The notes below the pieces were generated by a model. That model ran no database searches, was not told where the DNA came from, and was given only the letters and a program-made list of their open reading frames with translations. From contig CAXTJU010000008.1 in assembly GCA_964244655.1 (NCBI GenBank), positions 1-64,000 of the forward strand: a DNA stretch of 64,000 bases. Reading direction: 5' to 3'. This DNA comes from LMUY01 sp964244655 (GTDB lineage: Bacteria > Pseudomonadota > Alphaproteobacteria > Acetobacterales > Acetobacteraceae). The position numbers were made by a program, and so were the translations under genes. Shown one piece after another: positions 24,335 through 32,382 of this stretch (positions are counted from its first letter, which is position 1; every line of letters starts with the position of its first letter).

Positions 24335-25678
24335 CTATTCATCCGGCGCTTGCAGGGTGTGCAGAGCCGCTTGCACGGCGGGATCCCGGCTCGGATCGTA
24401 GGGCGCGTACGTCTCTTTGGCTTCTGCCAGCGCAACATCTGGAATAAGTCCGCCGGCCCCGAGCGGCTGGCCGGATGCGAGGATGATGCGTCCGGTGCTG
24501 AACCGTATCATTCCTAACTCGCCAAGACTGACTACTGTCGCAACCAAACCACTGCCAGCCGTGCGGCTTCCCATAATGATTGCATGCCGCCCTTGCCGTA
24601 GAGCCGCAACAATCATCTCACTACCGGACGCTGTGTTGCCATTCACGAGCACAACGGTCGGCGTTCCCGGCGTGACATCGGAAACCTGGGTGGTTACGAA
24701 CCGCTCTAGTAATTCCGGCGTTCGCCCTTCCACGGTGGCAACTGGAGTGCCCAGCGGGAGCAGCCTTGCGCAGACGGACACTGCCTCGTCTAGTCTGCCC
24801 CCGATGTTGTTACGCAAATCCACTATCAATCCGTGCAGGACGCCGGCCGGCAGCTGCGCCGCAATTACCTGATGCAGCAGCTTTGCAGTTCCAGGTACGA
24901 TATGGCCGAGGCGCACATAGGCCACATTGTTCAGCCGTGTAAGCTCGACGGACTGCTGCGAAACAAAATTTCGTTCGACAACGAAGGGGACCAGAACCGC
25001 TGAGGCCTCTCGCCTGACCGTAAGCCGCACGTGCGAGCCGACAGGCCCGCGCAATTGGTCAATCACCGGTTCCCAGGGCCGCCCTACTACAGGCTGGCCG
25101 TCGATCGCGACCAGGACATCTCCGGGCAGCATGCCCGAACGCGATGCAGGTGTCCTTGGCAACACCCTAACAATTCGCATGCCCTCACCATTACGGGTAG
25201 TCATGAGTTCCAGGCCAACATCTCCAGATGCGACCGGCCCAGCAATCGGCGAGTGGAACGCAGTTGCCGTATCCAACCCATCAAGCATGCCGGCCAGCGC
25301 TGCCCGCACGAGAGCAGCACGCGATGGCGCTTGCGGGTCATCCAGCAACGCGTCCACGGTGTCCGCGAACAGGTTGAGATAAGGCGCGTTAGCCTCTTCG
25401 TGGATGGCTTGGCCACGCGTGAGAGCATTGCTGAGGATCGCCTGCGGACCCGGCCGCATGAGGGCCGGGTTGGATTTCAGCCCATTTAACACTCTGCCAA
25501 ACAGGACGGACGGCTCAATCGGTTCGATGTAGCCGGCCCGCATATCCTGGAAAGCCCTGCCGAAGCCGTCGAAAGCCGGTTGGACGAAAGCGCGATTGGT
25601 GTAGCCGGACGGTCCTCCACAGCCGGCCAGCAAGAGCGTGGCGCCCAGGCCAAGCAAGATATGGAACAGGCGACTCAC
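24335..25678 (-). CDS. S41-peptidase-like PDZ lipoprotein, catalytic Lys absent
   Basis: 447-residue predicted lipoprotein: signal peptide with lipobox LLLAGC (Cys20), then a helical N-terminal part, a PDZ domain (about 150-230, VLPRTPASRSGMLPGDVLVAIDGQPV) and a tail-specific protease domain (about 245-410). The nucleophile region NGNTASGSEM is present (Ser351), but 25 residues later, where CtpA/Prc enzymes have the general-base Lys in TFGKG, this protein has TAGSG (Ser376). It may therefore be inactive, or use another base. Base composition is visibly lower in GC than its neighbours, with more A/T-ending codons, suggesting acquisition by transfer. It lies antisense to a truncated AhpD-like fragment. 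A periplasmic scaffold role is possible. Confidence 0.78.
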   Translation of the reverse strand: MSRLFHILLGLGATLLLAGCGGPSGYTNRAFVQPAFDGFGRAFQDMRAGYIEPIEPSVLFGRVLNGLKSNPALMRPGPQAILSNALTRGQAIHEEANAPYLNLFADTVDALLDDPQAPSRAALVRAALAGMLDGLDTATAFHSPIAGPVASGDVGLELMTTRNGEGMRIVRVLPRTPASRSGMLPGDVLVAIDGQPVVGRPWEPVIDQLRGPVGSHVRLTVRREASAVLVPFVVERNFVSQQSVELTRLNNVAYVRLGHIVPGTAKLLHQVIAAQLPAGVLHGLIVDLRNNIGGRLDEAVSVCARLLPLGTPVATVEGRTPELLERFVTTQVSDVTPGTPTVVLVNGNTASGSEMIVAALRQGRHAIIMGSRTAGSGLVATVVSLGELGMIRFSTGRIILASGQPLGAGGLIPDVALAEAKETYAPYDPSRDPAVQAALHTLQAPDE

Positions 25679-25779
25679 CGTGGGGGACTCCCGGGCAGCG
25701 GCAGCTCAGTCATGCCAGCCGCCCGGGCAAATCCATGTACAAACAGGCAGGCGCGCCTGCTACAGGCCCATGACGGTCC

Positions 25780-26409
25780 TCAAGGCTGCGTTGCCGTGAA
25801 GCTGTCCCGCGCCGAGATCGCGTCCCACCAGCCACGCACGCCGGGCAGGCCCAGGAACTCGTCCTGGTGCGGCGTCATCGTGACGTAGGCCATGATGGGC
25901 GCCAGGTACAGGTCGGCGATGCTGCACGCCTCGCCCGCCAGCCAGGGGGACTGGGCCTTCAGCTTCATGATCTCGGTGATCACCTTGCGGCCGTCACGCA
26001 GGCCGGCGTGGTGCATCTCCGCGTTCTTGCCGCCCACGAAGTCCGGAAACAGGTGATAGGCGACGATGCCGGCGAGGATCGGCATGTAGCCGTAGCTGTC
26101 GATGATGCTGACCACCATGTCCATCCGCGCCACGTCCTTGGGGTCCTGCGGCACCAGGGACGCGCCGGGCAGCACCGTGTTGAGATAGCGGGTGATGGCG
26201 GGCGTTTCGAGAACGCGGAAGCCGTCCACGTCCACCACGGGGACCTTGCCGAACGGGTGGCGCTGCATGTGCTCCTCGCTCTTGGGCTCGCCCTTGAGCA
26301 CATCGACCGGCACCTGCTGGTAGTCCGTCGCTCCCTTCTCGGCGAGCAGCATTCGCACCGTGCGGACGTAGGTCGAGCCGCTGAAGCCCCAAAGCGTGAT
26401 CTCGGTCAT
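25780..26409 (-). CDS. Glutathione S-transferase family protein
   Basis: 209-residue GST. The N-terminal thioredoxin-like domain (1-80) begins MTEITLWGFSGSTYVRTVRMLLAEKG, with the probable catalytic Ser/Thr in the SGSTYVR segment, GKVPVVDVDGFRVLETPAITRYL binding glutathione; the C-terminal helical domain (about 90-209) contains the SIADLYLAPIMAY N-capping motif. It would conjugate glutathione to electrophiles or act as a peroxidase. ATG 26407-26409 is chosen; an in-frame ATG 12 bases upstream (26421) is also possible. No operon partner is evident. Confidence 0.9.
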   Translation of the reverse strand: MTEITLWGFSGSTYVRTVRMLLAEKGATDYQQVPVDVLKGEPKSEEHMQRHPFGKVPVVDVDGFRVLETPAITRYLNTVLPGASLVPQDPKDVARMDMVVSIIDSYGYMPILAGIVAYHLFPDFVGGKNAEMHHAGLRDGRKVITEIMKLKAQSPWLAGEACSIADLYLAPIMAYVTMTPHQDEFLGLPGVRGWWDAISARDSFTATQP

Positions 26410-26495
26410 TTCGTGTCCCATCGTTTGTGTCGTGCGCTTTGGCTATGTGCGACCGCGGCGCAGACCTCGTCAACAAAGTCAGACCGACACGGAAG

Positions 26496-26975
26496 TCAGA
26501 TCGGCACGCCCGCGATGTTGCGGCTGGTACGGATGGTTTGCAGCGTCTGCACCCGCGCCACCGACTCCGCCCCGGTCAGCGCCTGCGTAAGGCGGTTCTC
26601 GTGCGCCGTGTCGCGGGCCAGCAGCCGCAGCAGGAAATCGCCGCCGCCGCGGATCATGTGGCAGGCCCGCACCTCCGGCCAGGCGGCCACCATGCGCTCG
26701 AACCCGGCCAGCACGGCCTCCTTCTGGCTTTCCAGGCCGACGATGGCGAAGAACTCGACTGGCCAGCCCAGCTTCGCCGGGTCGGTGTCCGCGTGGTAGC
26801 CGCGGATGATGCCCGTCTCCTCCAGCCGCCGCACCCGGCGCAGGCAGGGCGGGGCGGAGATGTCCGCGCGCCGGGCCAGCTCCACGTTGGTCATGCGGCC
26901 GTCCTCTTGCAGCTCGGCGAGGATGCGGCGGTCGATGCCGTCCAGTTCGGGCATGTCGGCGGGGGCGTGCTTCAT
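26496..26975 (-). CDS. Lrp/AsnC family transcriptional regulator
   Basis: 159-residue regulator with an N-terminal winged HTH (about 8-55: LDGIDRRILAELQEDGRMTNVELARR ... SAPPCLRRVRRLEETGII) and a C-terminal RAM/AsnC ligand domain (about 70-150). Such proteins form octamers and respond to amino acids. ATG 26973-26975 has AGGA about 6 bases upstream and gives the family start. It is divergent from trxB, 159 bases apart, and the shared region contains a 15-bp tandem repeat and the short palindrome CAATATTG, which are candidate operator elements. Confidence 0.92.
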   Translation of the reverse strand: MKHAPADMPELDGIDRRILAELQEDGRMTNVELARRADISAPPCLRRVRRLEETGIIRGYHADTDPAKLGWPVEFFAIVGLESQKEAVLAGFERMVAAWPEVRACHMIRGGGDFLLRLLARDTAHENRLTQALTGAESVARVQTLQTIRTSRNIAGVPI

Positions 26976-27051
26976 GCGTCCTGCATGGCCTGTCTTCACT
27001 GTTAAGCGCGCCACGGCGCAACAATATTGCAGCCGCCCCTACCGGCAAGGG

Positions 27052-27081
27052 ACAGCTTGCACAAGGCCAGCTTGCACAAGG
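27052..27081. repeat. 15-bp tandem repeat in the asnC-trxB intergenic region
   Basis: Two head-to-tail copies of a 15-bp unit that share CAGCTTGCACAAGG (27053-27066 and 27068-27081) lie about 55 bases upstream of the trxB start and 80 bases upstream of the divergent regulator gene. Evenly spaced direct repeats between divergent genes can be regulator-binding sites; a slippage duplication without function is equally possible. Confidence 0.45.
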
Positions 27082-27134
27082 GTGGGGCCGGGCAGATATC
27101 CCGGCGTACCCACCTCACGGCGCGGAGCACCCCC

Positions 27135-28136
27135 ATGCCACAGACGATTCACAGCCGCGTCCTGATCCTGGGGGGCGGCCCGGCCGGCTACACCGCGGCG
27201 ATCTACGCCGCGCGGGCCAGCTTGTCTCCTTTGCTGGTGCAGGGAATGCAGCCCGGCGGCCAGCTCACCATCACCACGGAGGTGGAGAACTACCCGGGCT
27301 TCGCCGAGGCCGTGCAAGGCCCGTGGCTGATGGAGCAGATGGCGGCGCAGGCGGCGCATGTCGGCACCCACATGGTGGACGACGTAATCACGGCGCTTGA
27401 CCTGTCCAGCCACCCGTTCCGCGCCACCGGCGACGGCGGGGATACCTACACCGCCGACACGCTGGTTCTGGCGACCGGCGCGCAGGCCCGCTGGCTCGGC
27501 CTGCCCTCGGAAAAGGCGTTCGGCGGTGCCGGCGTGTCCGCCTGCGCCACCTGCGACGGCTTCTTCTTCCGCGGCAAGGACGTGGCGGTGGTCGGCGGCG
27601 GCAACACGGCGGTGGAGGAGGCGCTCTACCTCACCCACCACGCCCGCACCGTGACGGTGATCCATCGCCGGGCCAGCTTTCGGGCCGAGCGCATCCTGCA
27701 GGACCGGCTGTTCGCCAACCCGAAGGTGCGGGTGGTGTGGGACAGCGCGGTGGAGGAGATCCTGGGCACGACCTCCCCCAAGGCGGTGACCGGCGTGCGG
27801 GTGCGGGACCGTGCGGGCGCTGTCACGGACATCCCCGTGGACGGCGTGTTCATCGCCATCGGGCATGACCCGGCGACCGCCCTGGTGCGCGGCCAGCTGG
27901 AGTTGGACGAGGCTGGCTATGTCCGCATTGCCCCCTGGTCCACCGCCACCAACGTCCCTGGCGTGTTCGCCGCCGGGGACGTGGCGGACCCACGCTACCG
28001 CCAGGCGGTGACCGCGGCCGGCATGGGCTGTATGGCCGCGCTGGAGGCCGAGAAGTTCCTGGCCGAGCACTCCCCGGTGCCCGCCCTGCGCGCGCGGGAG
28101 GCACGCACGGATCAGATGATCGGCGCCTGGGACTGA
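27135..28136 (+). CDS. trxB: Thioredoxin-disulfide reductase
   Basis: 333-residue FAD/NADPH enzyme that reduces thioredoxin. The FAD motif GGGPAGYTAAIYAARA begins at 13; the redox pair is C137-A-T-C140 in SACATCDGFFF; the NADPH motif VVGGGNTAVEEALYL follows at about 155; and the C-terminal FAD segment is VFAAGDVADPRYRQAVTAAGMGCMAA. Length and order match bacterial TrxB. ATG 27135 follows GGAG at the right distance; the frame is open upstream but not conserved. Confidence 0.96.
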   Translation: MPQTIHSRVLILGGGPAGYTAAIYAARASLSPLLVQGMQPGGQLTITTEVENYPGFAEAVQGPWLMEQMAAQAAHVGTHMVDDVITALDLSSHPFRATGDGGDTYTADTLVLATGAQARWLGLPSEKAFGGAGVSACATCDGFFFRGKDVAVVGGGNTAVEEALYLTHHARTVTVIHRRASFRAERILQDRLFANPKVRVVWDSAVEEILGTTSPKAVTGVRVRDRAGAVTDIPVDGVFIAIGHDPATALVRGQLELDEAGYVRIAPWSTATNVPGVFAAGDVADPRYRQAVTAAGMGCMAALEAEKFLAEHSPVPALRAREARTDQMIGAWD

Positions 28137-28219
28137 TTTAGCCCGGATTCGCGCGAGACATGCGGGCGGAGGCTGTTACTCTGCGCCGCATGGCAACGAT
28201 TCCCGGAAGAGGGCCGACG

Positions 28220-29104
28220 ATGGATTGGGACAAGCTGCGGGTGTTCCATGCCGTGGCGGAGGCCGGCAGCTTCACCCACGCCGGGGACGCGCTGAACCTC
28301 AGCCAGTCCGCCGTGAGCCGGCAGATCTCGGCGCTGGAGGAGAACCTGCAAGTTGCCTTGTTTCACCGCCATGCCCGCGGCCTGATCCTGACGGAGCAGG
28401 GCGAGAGCCTGAACCGCACGGTGCGCGACGTGTTCGCCAAGCTGGCAATGACGGAGGCGCTGCTGACGGAGAGCAAGGAGAAGCCGACCGGCCGGCTGAA
28501 GGTGACGACCACCGTGGGATTCGGCTCGCACTGGCTGTCCTCCCGGGTGGGCGGCTTCCTGGCCGCCTACCCGGAGGTGACCATGACGCTGCTGCTCGAC
28601 GACTCCGACCTGGACCTGGCGATGCGGGAAGCGGACGTAGCGATCCGCATGCACGCGCCGAAGCAGCCGGACCTGGTGCAGCGCCACCTGATGACGATCC
28701 GGTGGACCATCGTGGCCTCGAAGCCCTACCTGGCCCAGCACGGCACGCCGAGCCGCCCAGAGGAGTTGGATGACCACGCGCTGATCCTGTTCGGCGACTA
28801 CCGCCCGCCGGTGGCCGACATCAACTGGCTCGCGCACGCCGGGCGGCGCACCGGCCAGCCACGCCGGGCAGTGCTGGAGGTGAACTCGCTGCAAGCCATG
28901 GCGACGGCGGTGCGCGCCGGAGTCGGGATTGCAGCGCTGCCCACCTGGATGAGCGACGAGGCCGCGGGGCTGCAAAGCATCCTGCCGGACCTCAAGCCGC
29001 CGAAGATGGACGTGTACTTCGTCTATCCGGAGGAGCTGAGGAACTCGAAGCGGGTCGCCGTCTTCCGGGATTTCCTGCTGGCCGAGATACAGGGGCTGCA
29101 ATGA
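28220..29104 (+). CDS. LysR-family transcriptional regulator
   Basis: 294-residue LTTR. The HTH lies at about 4-63 (MDWDKLRVFHAVAEAGSFTHAGDALNLSQSAVSRQISALEE), followed by the effector domain with VTTTVGFGSHWLSSRVGGFLAAYPEV and AVRAGVGIAALPTWM. ATG 28220 is preferred since GGAAGAGGG stands about 7 bases upstream and the HTH begins directly; two upstream in-frame ATGs exist. The stop overlaps the start of the MDR oxidoreductase (ATGA at 29101-29104), so the regulator is co-translated with it rather than divergent as LTTRs often are. Confidence 0.92.
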   Translation: MDWDKLRVFHAVAEAGSFTHAGDALNLSQSAVSRQISALEENLQVALFHRHARGLILTEQGESLNRTVRDVFAKLAMTEALLTESKEKPTGRLKVTTTVGFGSHWLSSRVGGFLAAYPEVTMTLLLDDSDLDLAMREADVAIRMHAPKQPDLVQRHLMTIRWTIVASKPYLAQHGTPSRPEELDDHALILFGDYRPPVADINWLAHAGRRTGQPRRAVLEVNSLQAMATAVRAGVGIAALPTWMSDEAAGLQSILPDLKPPKMDVYFVYPEELRNSKRVAVFRDFLLAEIQGLQ

Positions 29105-30069
29105 AGGGCTGGACCGTCGAGGCGATCACTGCCGAAGGTGCGATGCGGCTGGCAGACCTGCCGGACCCGGTCGCAGGCCCAGGCCAGTACGTCGTGGCGG
29201 TGGAAGCGGCCGGGCTGAACTTCCTCGACTCGCTGATGCTGCGTGGCCAGTACCAGGTAAGGCCCGCCCTGCCCTTCACCCCTGGCGTCGAGGCGGTCGG
29301 CCGGGTGGTGGCCCGGGGCGAGGGTGCCCCGCTGCCGTTAGGCACCCGCGTCGCCGCCAGCGGCCAGGGCGCCTACGCCGAGCGCATGGTGGCGAACAAG
29401 GCGAGCGCCATTCCGGAGGACATCCCCGCCGCCGAAGCCGTGTCGCTGTTCGGCGTGGTTTACTGCACGGCCTGGCACGCGCTGCATAACCGGGCCGCGT
29501 TGCAGCCGGGCGAAACCGTGCTGGTCCATGCGGCCGCCGGCGGCGTCGGCTCCGCCACCGTGCAACTGGCCGCGGCGCACGGCTGCCCCGTGCTGGCGAC
29601 CGCGGGCGGCCCGGACAAGGTGGCGGTAGCGCGGGAGATAGGTGCCGAACTGGCCATCGACTACGGCGTGGAGGACTGGGTGGAGGCCGTGCGGGGCCAC
29701 ACCAAAGGCCGGGGCGCCGACGTGATCTTCGACCCGGTCGGTGGCGACGTGGGCGAGCGCAGCCTGCGCTGCCTGGCCTGGCACGGACGCTACCTGGTGA
29801 TCGGCTTCGCCGCCGGGCCGATCCCCGCACTGGCCGCCAACCGGCTGCTGCTCAAGGAGTCGTCGGCCATGGGCGTGTTCTGGGGGGCGGCGGATACGGC
29901 CGACCCGGGCTTACGTGGCCGCGCCCATGCCGCCCTGCTGGCGCTATACCGCGAGGGCAAGGTGCGGCCCCTGGTGCCCAAGCGTTTTTCGCTGGCGGAG
30001 GGGCAGGCCGCGCTGGCGTCCCTGGCCGGGCGGGGCAGCGTGGGCAAGGTGGTTCTGGAGGTGGGCTAG
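29101..30069 (+). CDS. Zinc-independent MDR (quinone oxidoreductase-like) protein
   Basis: 322-residue member of the medium-chain dehydrogenase/reductase family, NADPH:quinone oxidoreductase branch. The GroES-like half contains GLNFLDSLMLRGQYQVRPALPFTPGVEAVG; the Rossmann half has VLVHAAAGGVGSATVQLAAAHG and GRGADVIFDPVGGDV. The zinc-binding Cys/His set of alcohol dehydrogenases is absent. It probably reduces quinones or enones with NADPH. Overlap with the LysR gene by 4 bases shows an operon. Confidence 0.9.
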   Translation: MKGWTVEAITAEGAMRLADLPDPVAGPGQYVVAVEAAGLNFLDSLMLRGQYQVRPALPFTPGVEAVGRVVARGEGAPLPLGTRVAASGQGAYAERMVANKASAIPEDIPAAEAVSLFGVVYCTAWHALHNRAALQPGETVLVHAAAGGVGSATVQLAAAHGCPVLATAGGPDKVAVAREIGAELAIDYGVEDWVEAVRGHTKGRGADVIFDPVGGDVGERSLRCLAWHGRYLVIGFAAGPIPALAANRLLLKESSAMGVFWGAADTADPGLRGRAHAALLALYREGKVRPLVPKRFSLAEGQAALASLAGRGSVGKVVLEVG

Positions 30070-31175
30070 GCCGACGCCATCAAGCATTCAGCCACTATGT
30101 CTCCGAGGGCAAGCGAGGCGGTCAATCCGGGACTTTCGATCCCGAACAGGTTGACCAAACCCGGCACGCCGTGTTCCGCCGGGCCGAGCACGGCGAAATC
30201 GGCCGCCGGCTCCCGCGGCCCGCTAATCTTCGGCCGGATGCCCGCGTAGCCCGGCATCAAGGCGTCGTCCGGCAAGCCGGGCCAGTAGCGGCGGATCGCT
30301 GCGTAGAACCCGGCGGCGCGGCCGGGCTGCACGTCGTAGTCCTCGCGCTCCACCCACTCCACGTCCGGGCCGAAGCGCGCCTGGCCGCCGAGGTCGAGCG
30401 TGAGATGCACGCCCAAGCCGCCAGGCTCGGGCACCGGATACACCAGCCGGGTGAACGGCGCGCGGCCTTGCAGGCCGTAATAGCTGCCTTTGCACAGGTA
30501 GGCGCGCGGGATGGTCTGGCTCGGGATGCCGGCGATGCGGCGCGCCACGTCCGGCGCGTGCAGTCCGACCGCGTTCACCAGGATGCCGCATTCCAGCTGC
30601 ATCGGGTGCTCGCCGCCCACGTCCAGGCGGATGCCGTCCTCGGACACGGCGCCGCCGACCACCGGCGCGTGCAGGGCGAGTGTGCCGCCCGCATCCTCCA
30701 GCTCGCCCTGGTAGGCCAGCATCAGCGCATGGCTGTCCACGATGCCCGTCTCCGGCGAGTGCAGGGCAGCCGCGACCCGCAAGGCCGGTTCCAGGGCGCG
30801 CGCCTCGTCGCCGGACAGCCACCGCAGCTCCACGCCATTGGCCGCCGCCTGCGTCGCGATGGCTTCGAGCCGCACCGCTTCCGTTGGATCACTGGCGACG
30901 ATCAGCTTGCCCAGCTTGCGGAACGGCACGCCGTGCGCCGTGCAATACTCATACAGCGCCGCTCTCCCGGCCACGCAGAGCCGGGCCTTGAGGCTGCCGG
31001 TGGGATAGTAGATACCGGCATGCACCACTTCGCTGTTGCGCGAGGAGGTGACGGTGCCGATGCCGCCCGCCGCCTCCAGCACCAGCACCTCGCGGCCCGC
31101 CATCGCCAGCGCCCGCGCCACCGCGAGGCCGACTACGCCAGCACCCAGGACGACTGCCTCGACACGTTCGATCAT
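30066..31175 (-). CDS. FAD-dependent oxidoreductase, L-2-hydroxyglutarate dehydrogenase-like
   Basis: 369-residue DAO-family flavoprotein. The FAD motif VLGAGVVGLAVARALAMAGREVLVLEA starts near residue 9 and is followed by GTVTSSRNSEVVHAGIYYPTGSLKARLC, the signature of the L2HGDH/LhgO family; HLTLDLGGQARFGPDVEWV and GYAGIRPKI are also typical. It would oxidise an L-2-hydroxyacid and pass electrons to the quinone pool. The ATG at 31173-31175 is chosen; a second in-frame ATG at 31193 would add 6 residues. The start faces the start of the next flavoprotein gene head to head with overlapping ATG codons. The 3' end overlaps the MDR gene end by 4 bases. Confidence 0.85.
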   Translation of the reverse strand: MIERVEAVVLGAGVVGLAVARALAMAGREVLVLEAAGGIGTVTSSRNSEVVHAGIYYPTGSLKARLCVAGRAALYEYCTAHGVPFRKLGKLIVASDPTEAVRLEAIATQAAANGVELRWLSGDEARALEPALRVAAALHSPETGIVDSHALMLAYQGELEDAGGTLALHAPVVGGAVSEDGIRLDVGGEHPMQLECGILVNAVGLHAPDVARRIAGIPSQTIPRAYLCKGSYYGLQGRAPFTRLVYPVPEPGGLGVHLTLDLGGQARFGPDVEWVEREDYDVQPGRAAGFYAAIRRYWPGLPDDALMPGYAGIRPKISGPREPAADFAVLGPAEHGVPGLVNLFGIESPGLTASLALGDIVAECLMASA

Positions 31176-32382
31176 GCCCCTAATATCCGACATCTCCCCA
31201 CTTCATGCCACAGTGGTTGGCGCCGGTCCCGCCGGGTTGATGGCTGCGGAGCGGCTGGCGCTGGGCGGCGTCCGCGTCAGCGTGTTCGATCGGATGCCCT
31301 CGCCAGGGCGCAAGCTGCTGATGGCGGGCGTGGGCGGCCTCAACCTGACGCATGACGAGCCGCTGGACGCGCTGCTGGACCGCTACGGCGCGGCGCGGGA
31401 GATGCTGGCCCCCGCCATCCGCGCCTTCCCGCCCGCCGCCCTGCGCGCCTGGTGCGAGGAGTTGGGCCAGCCGACCTTCGCCGGCAGCACCGGCCGGGTG
31501 TTCCCGCGCGTCATGAAGGCGTCCCCGCTGCTGCGCGCTTGGCTGGCGCGGCTCGGCTCGCTCGGCGTTCAGCTCCGCCTGCGCCATCGCTGGCTGGGGT
31601 GGGACGCGGACGGGGTGCCCCTGTTCGACCCGGCCGCCTGCGTCCCGCCCGGCCCGGTGGTGCTGGCGCTCGGCGGCGCGTCCTGGCCGCGGCTCGGCTC
31701 GGATGGGGCGTGGGCAGCCGCGCTGCCGCCCGGGCTTCTCGCGCCGTTCCAGCCGGCCAATTGCGGCTTTGTGGCCGGTTGGAGCCCGCACATGGCCCGG
31801 CACGCGGGCACCCCGCTCAAGCGCATCGCCGTCAGCTTCGGCGGCCGACGGGTGCCAGGCGAGGCCACGCTGACGGCGGCCGGCGTGGAAGGCGGCCCGT
31901 TCTACGTCCTGGGCGCTGCCCTGCGGGATGCCATCGCGGCCGATGGGCACGCCACGGCCACGCTGGACCTGCGGCCGGACCTGGACATGGCGGACCTTGG
32001 CCGACGGCTGACCGCGCCCCGCCGGGCGCAATCGCTGTCCACCTTCCTACGCAAGGCCGGAGGGATGCCGCCGGTGTCCGTCGCGCTGCTGCGGGAGTGC
32101 GCGGGGCAGCCGGAGAACCTGGCGTCCGCGATCAAGGCGCTGCCGTTGCGCCTGACGGGCACGACGGGGCTGGACCGGGCCATCTCCACCGCGGGCGGGC
32201 TGCGGCTGGGCGTGCTGGACGGCTGGCAGTTGCGGGCCTGCTTACCAGGTAGGGGGGTGTTCGCTGCGGGCGAGATGCTGGACTGGGAAGCGCCCACCGG
32301 CGGCTACCTGCTGCAAGCGGCGTTCAGCACCGGGTTCGCAGCGGGGGAGGCGGTGCTGGCCGCCCTCAGGCGTCCAGGCTGA
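31174..32382 (+). CDS. TIGR03862/HI0933-type flavoprotein (NAD(P)/FAD-dependent oxidoreductase)
   Basis: 402-residue flavoprotein of the HI0933/YhiN-like group. It begins MPLISDISPLHATVVGAGPAG with the GxGxxG FAD motif at about 16-21, and has RKLLMAGVGGLNLTHDE (family signature), VLALGGASWPRLGSDG in the middle and ISTAGGLRLGVLDGW ... GVFAAGEMLDWEAPTGGYLLQAAFSTG at the C-terminus. The physiological substrate of this family is not established. The ATG at 31174 is the first in-frame start close to the FAD motif. It converges on the REC-kinase gene with a 17-base overlap. Confidence 0.85.
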   Translation: MPLISDISPLHATVVGAGPAGLMAAERLALGGVRVSVFDRMPSPGRKLLMAGVGGLNLTHDEPLDALLDRYGAAREMLAPAIRAFPPAALRAWCEELGQPTFAGSTGRVFPRVMKASPLLRAWLARLGSLGVQLRLRHRWLGWDADGVPLFDPAACVPPGPVVLALGGASWPRLGSDGAWAAALPPGLLAPFQPANCGFVAGWSPHMARHAGTPLKRIAVSFGGRRVPGEATLTAAGVEGGPFYVLGAALRDAIAADGHATATLDLRPDLDMADLGRRLTAPRRAQSLSTFLRKAGGMPPVSVALLRECAGQPENLASAIKALPLRLTGTTGLDRAISTAGGLRLGVLDGWQLRACLPGRGVFAAGEMLDWEAPTGGYLLQAAFSTGFAAGEAVLAALRRPG

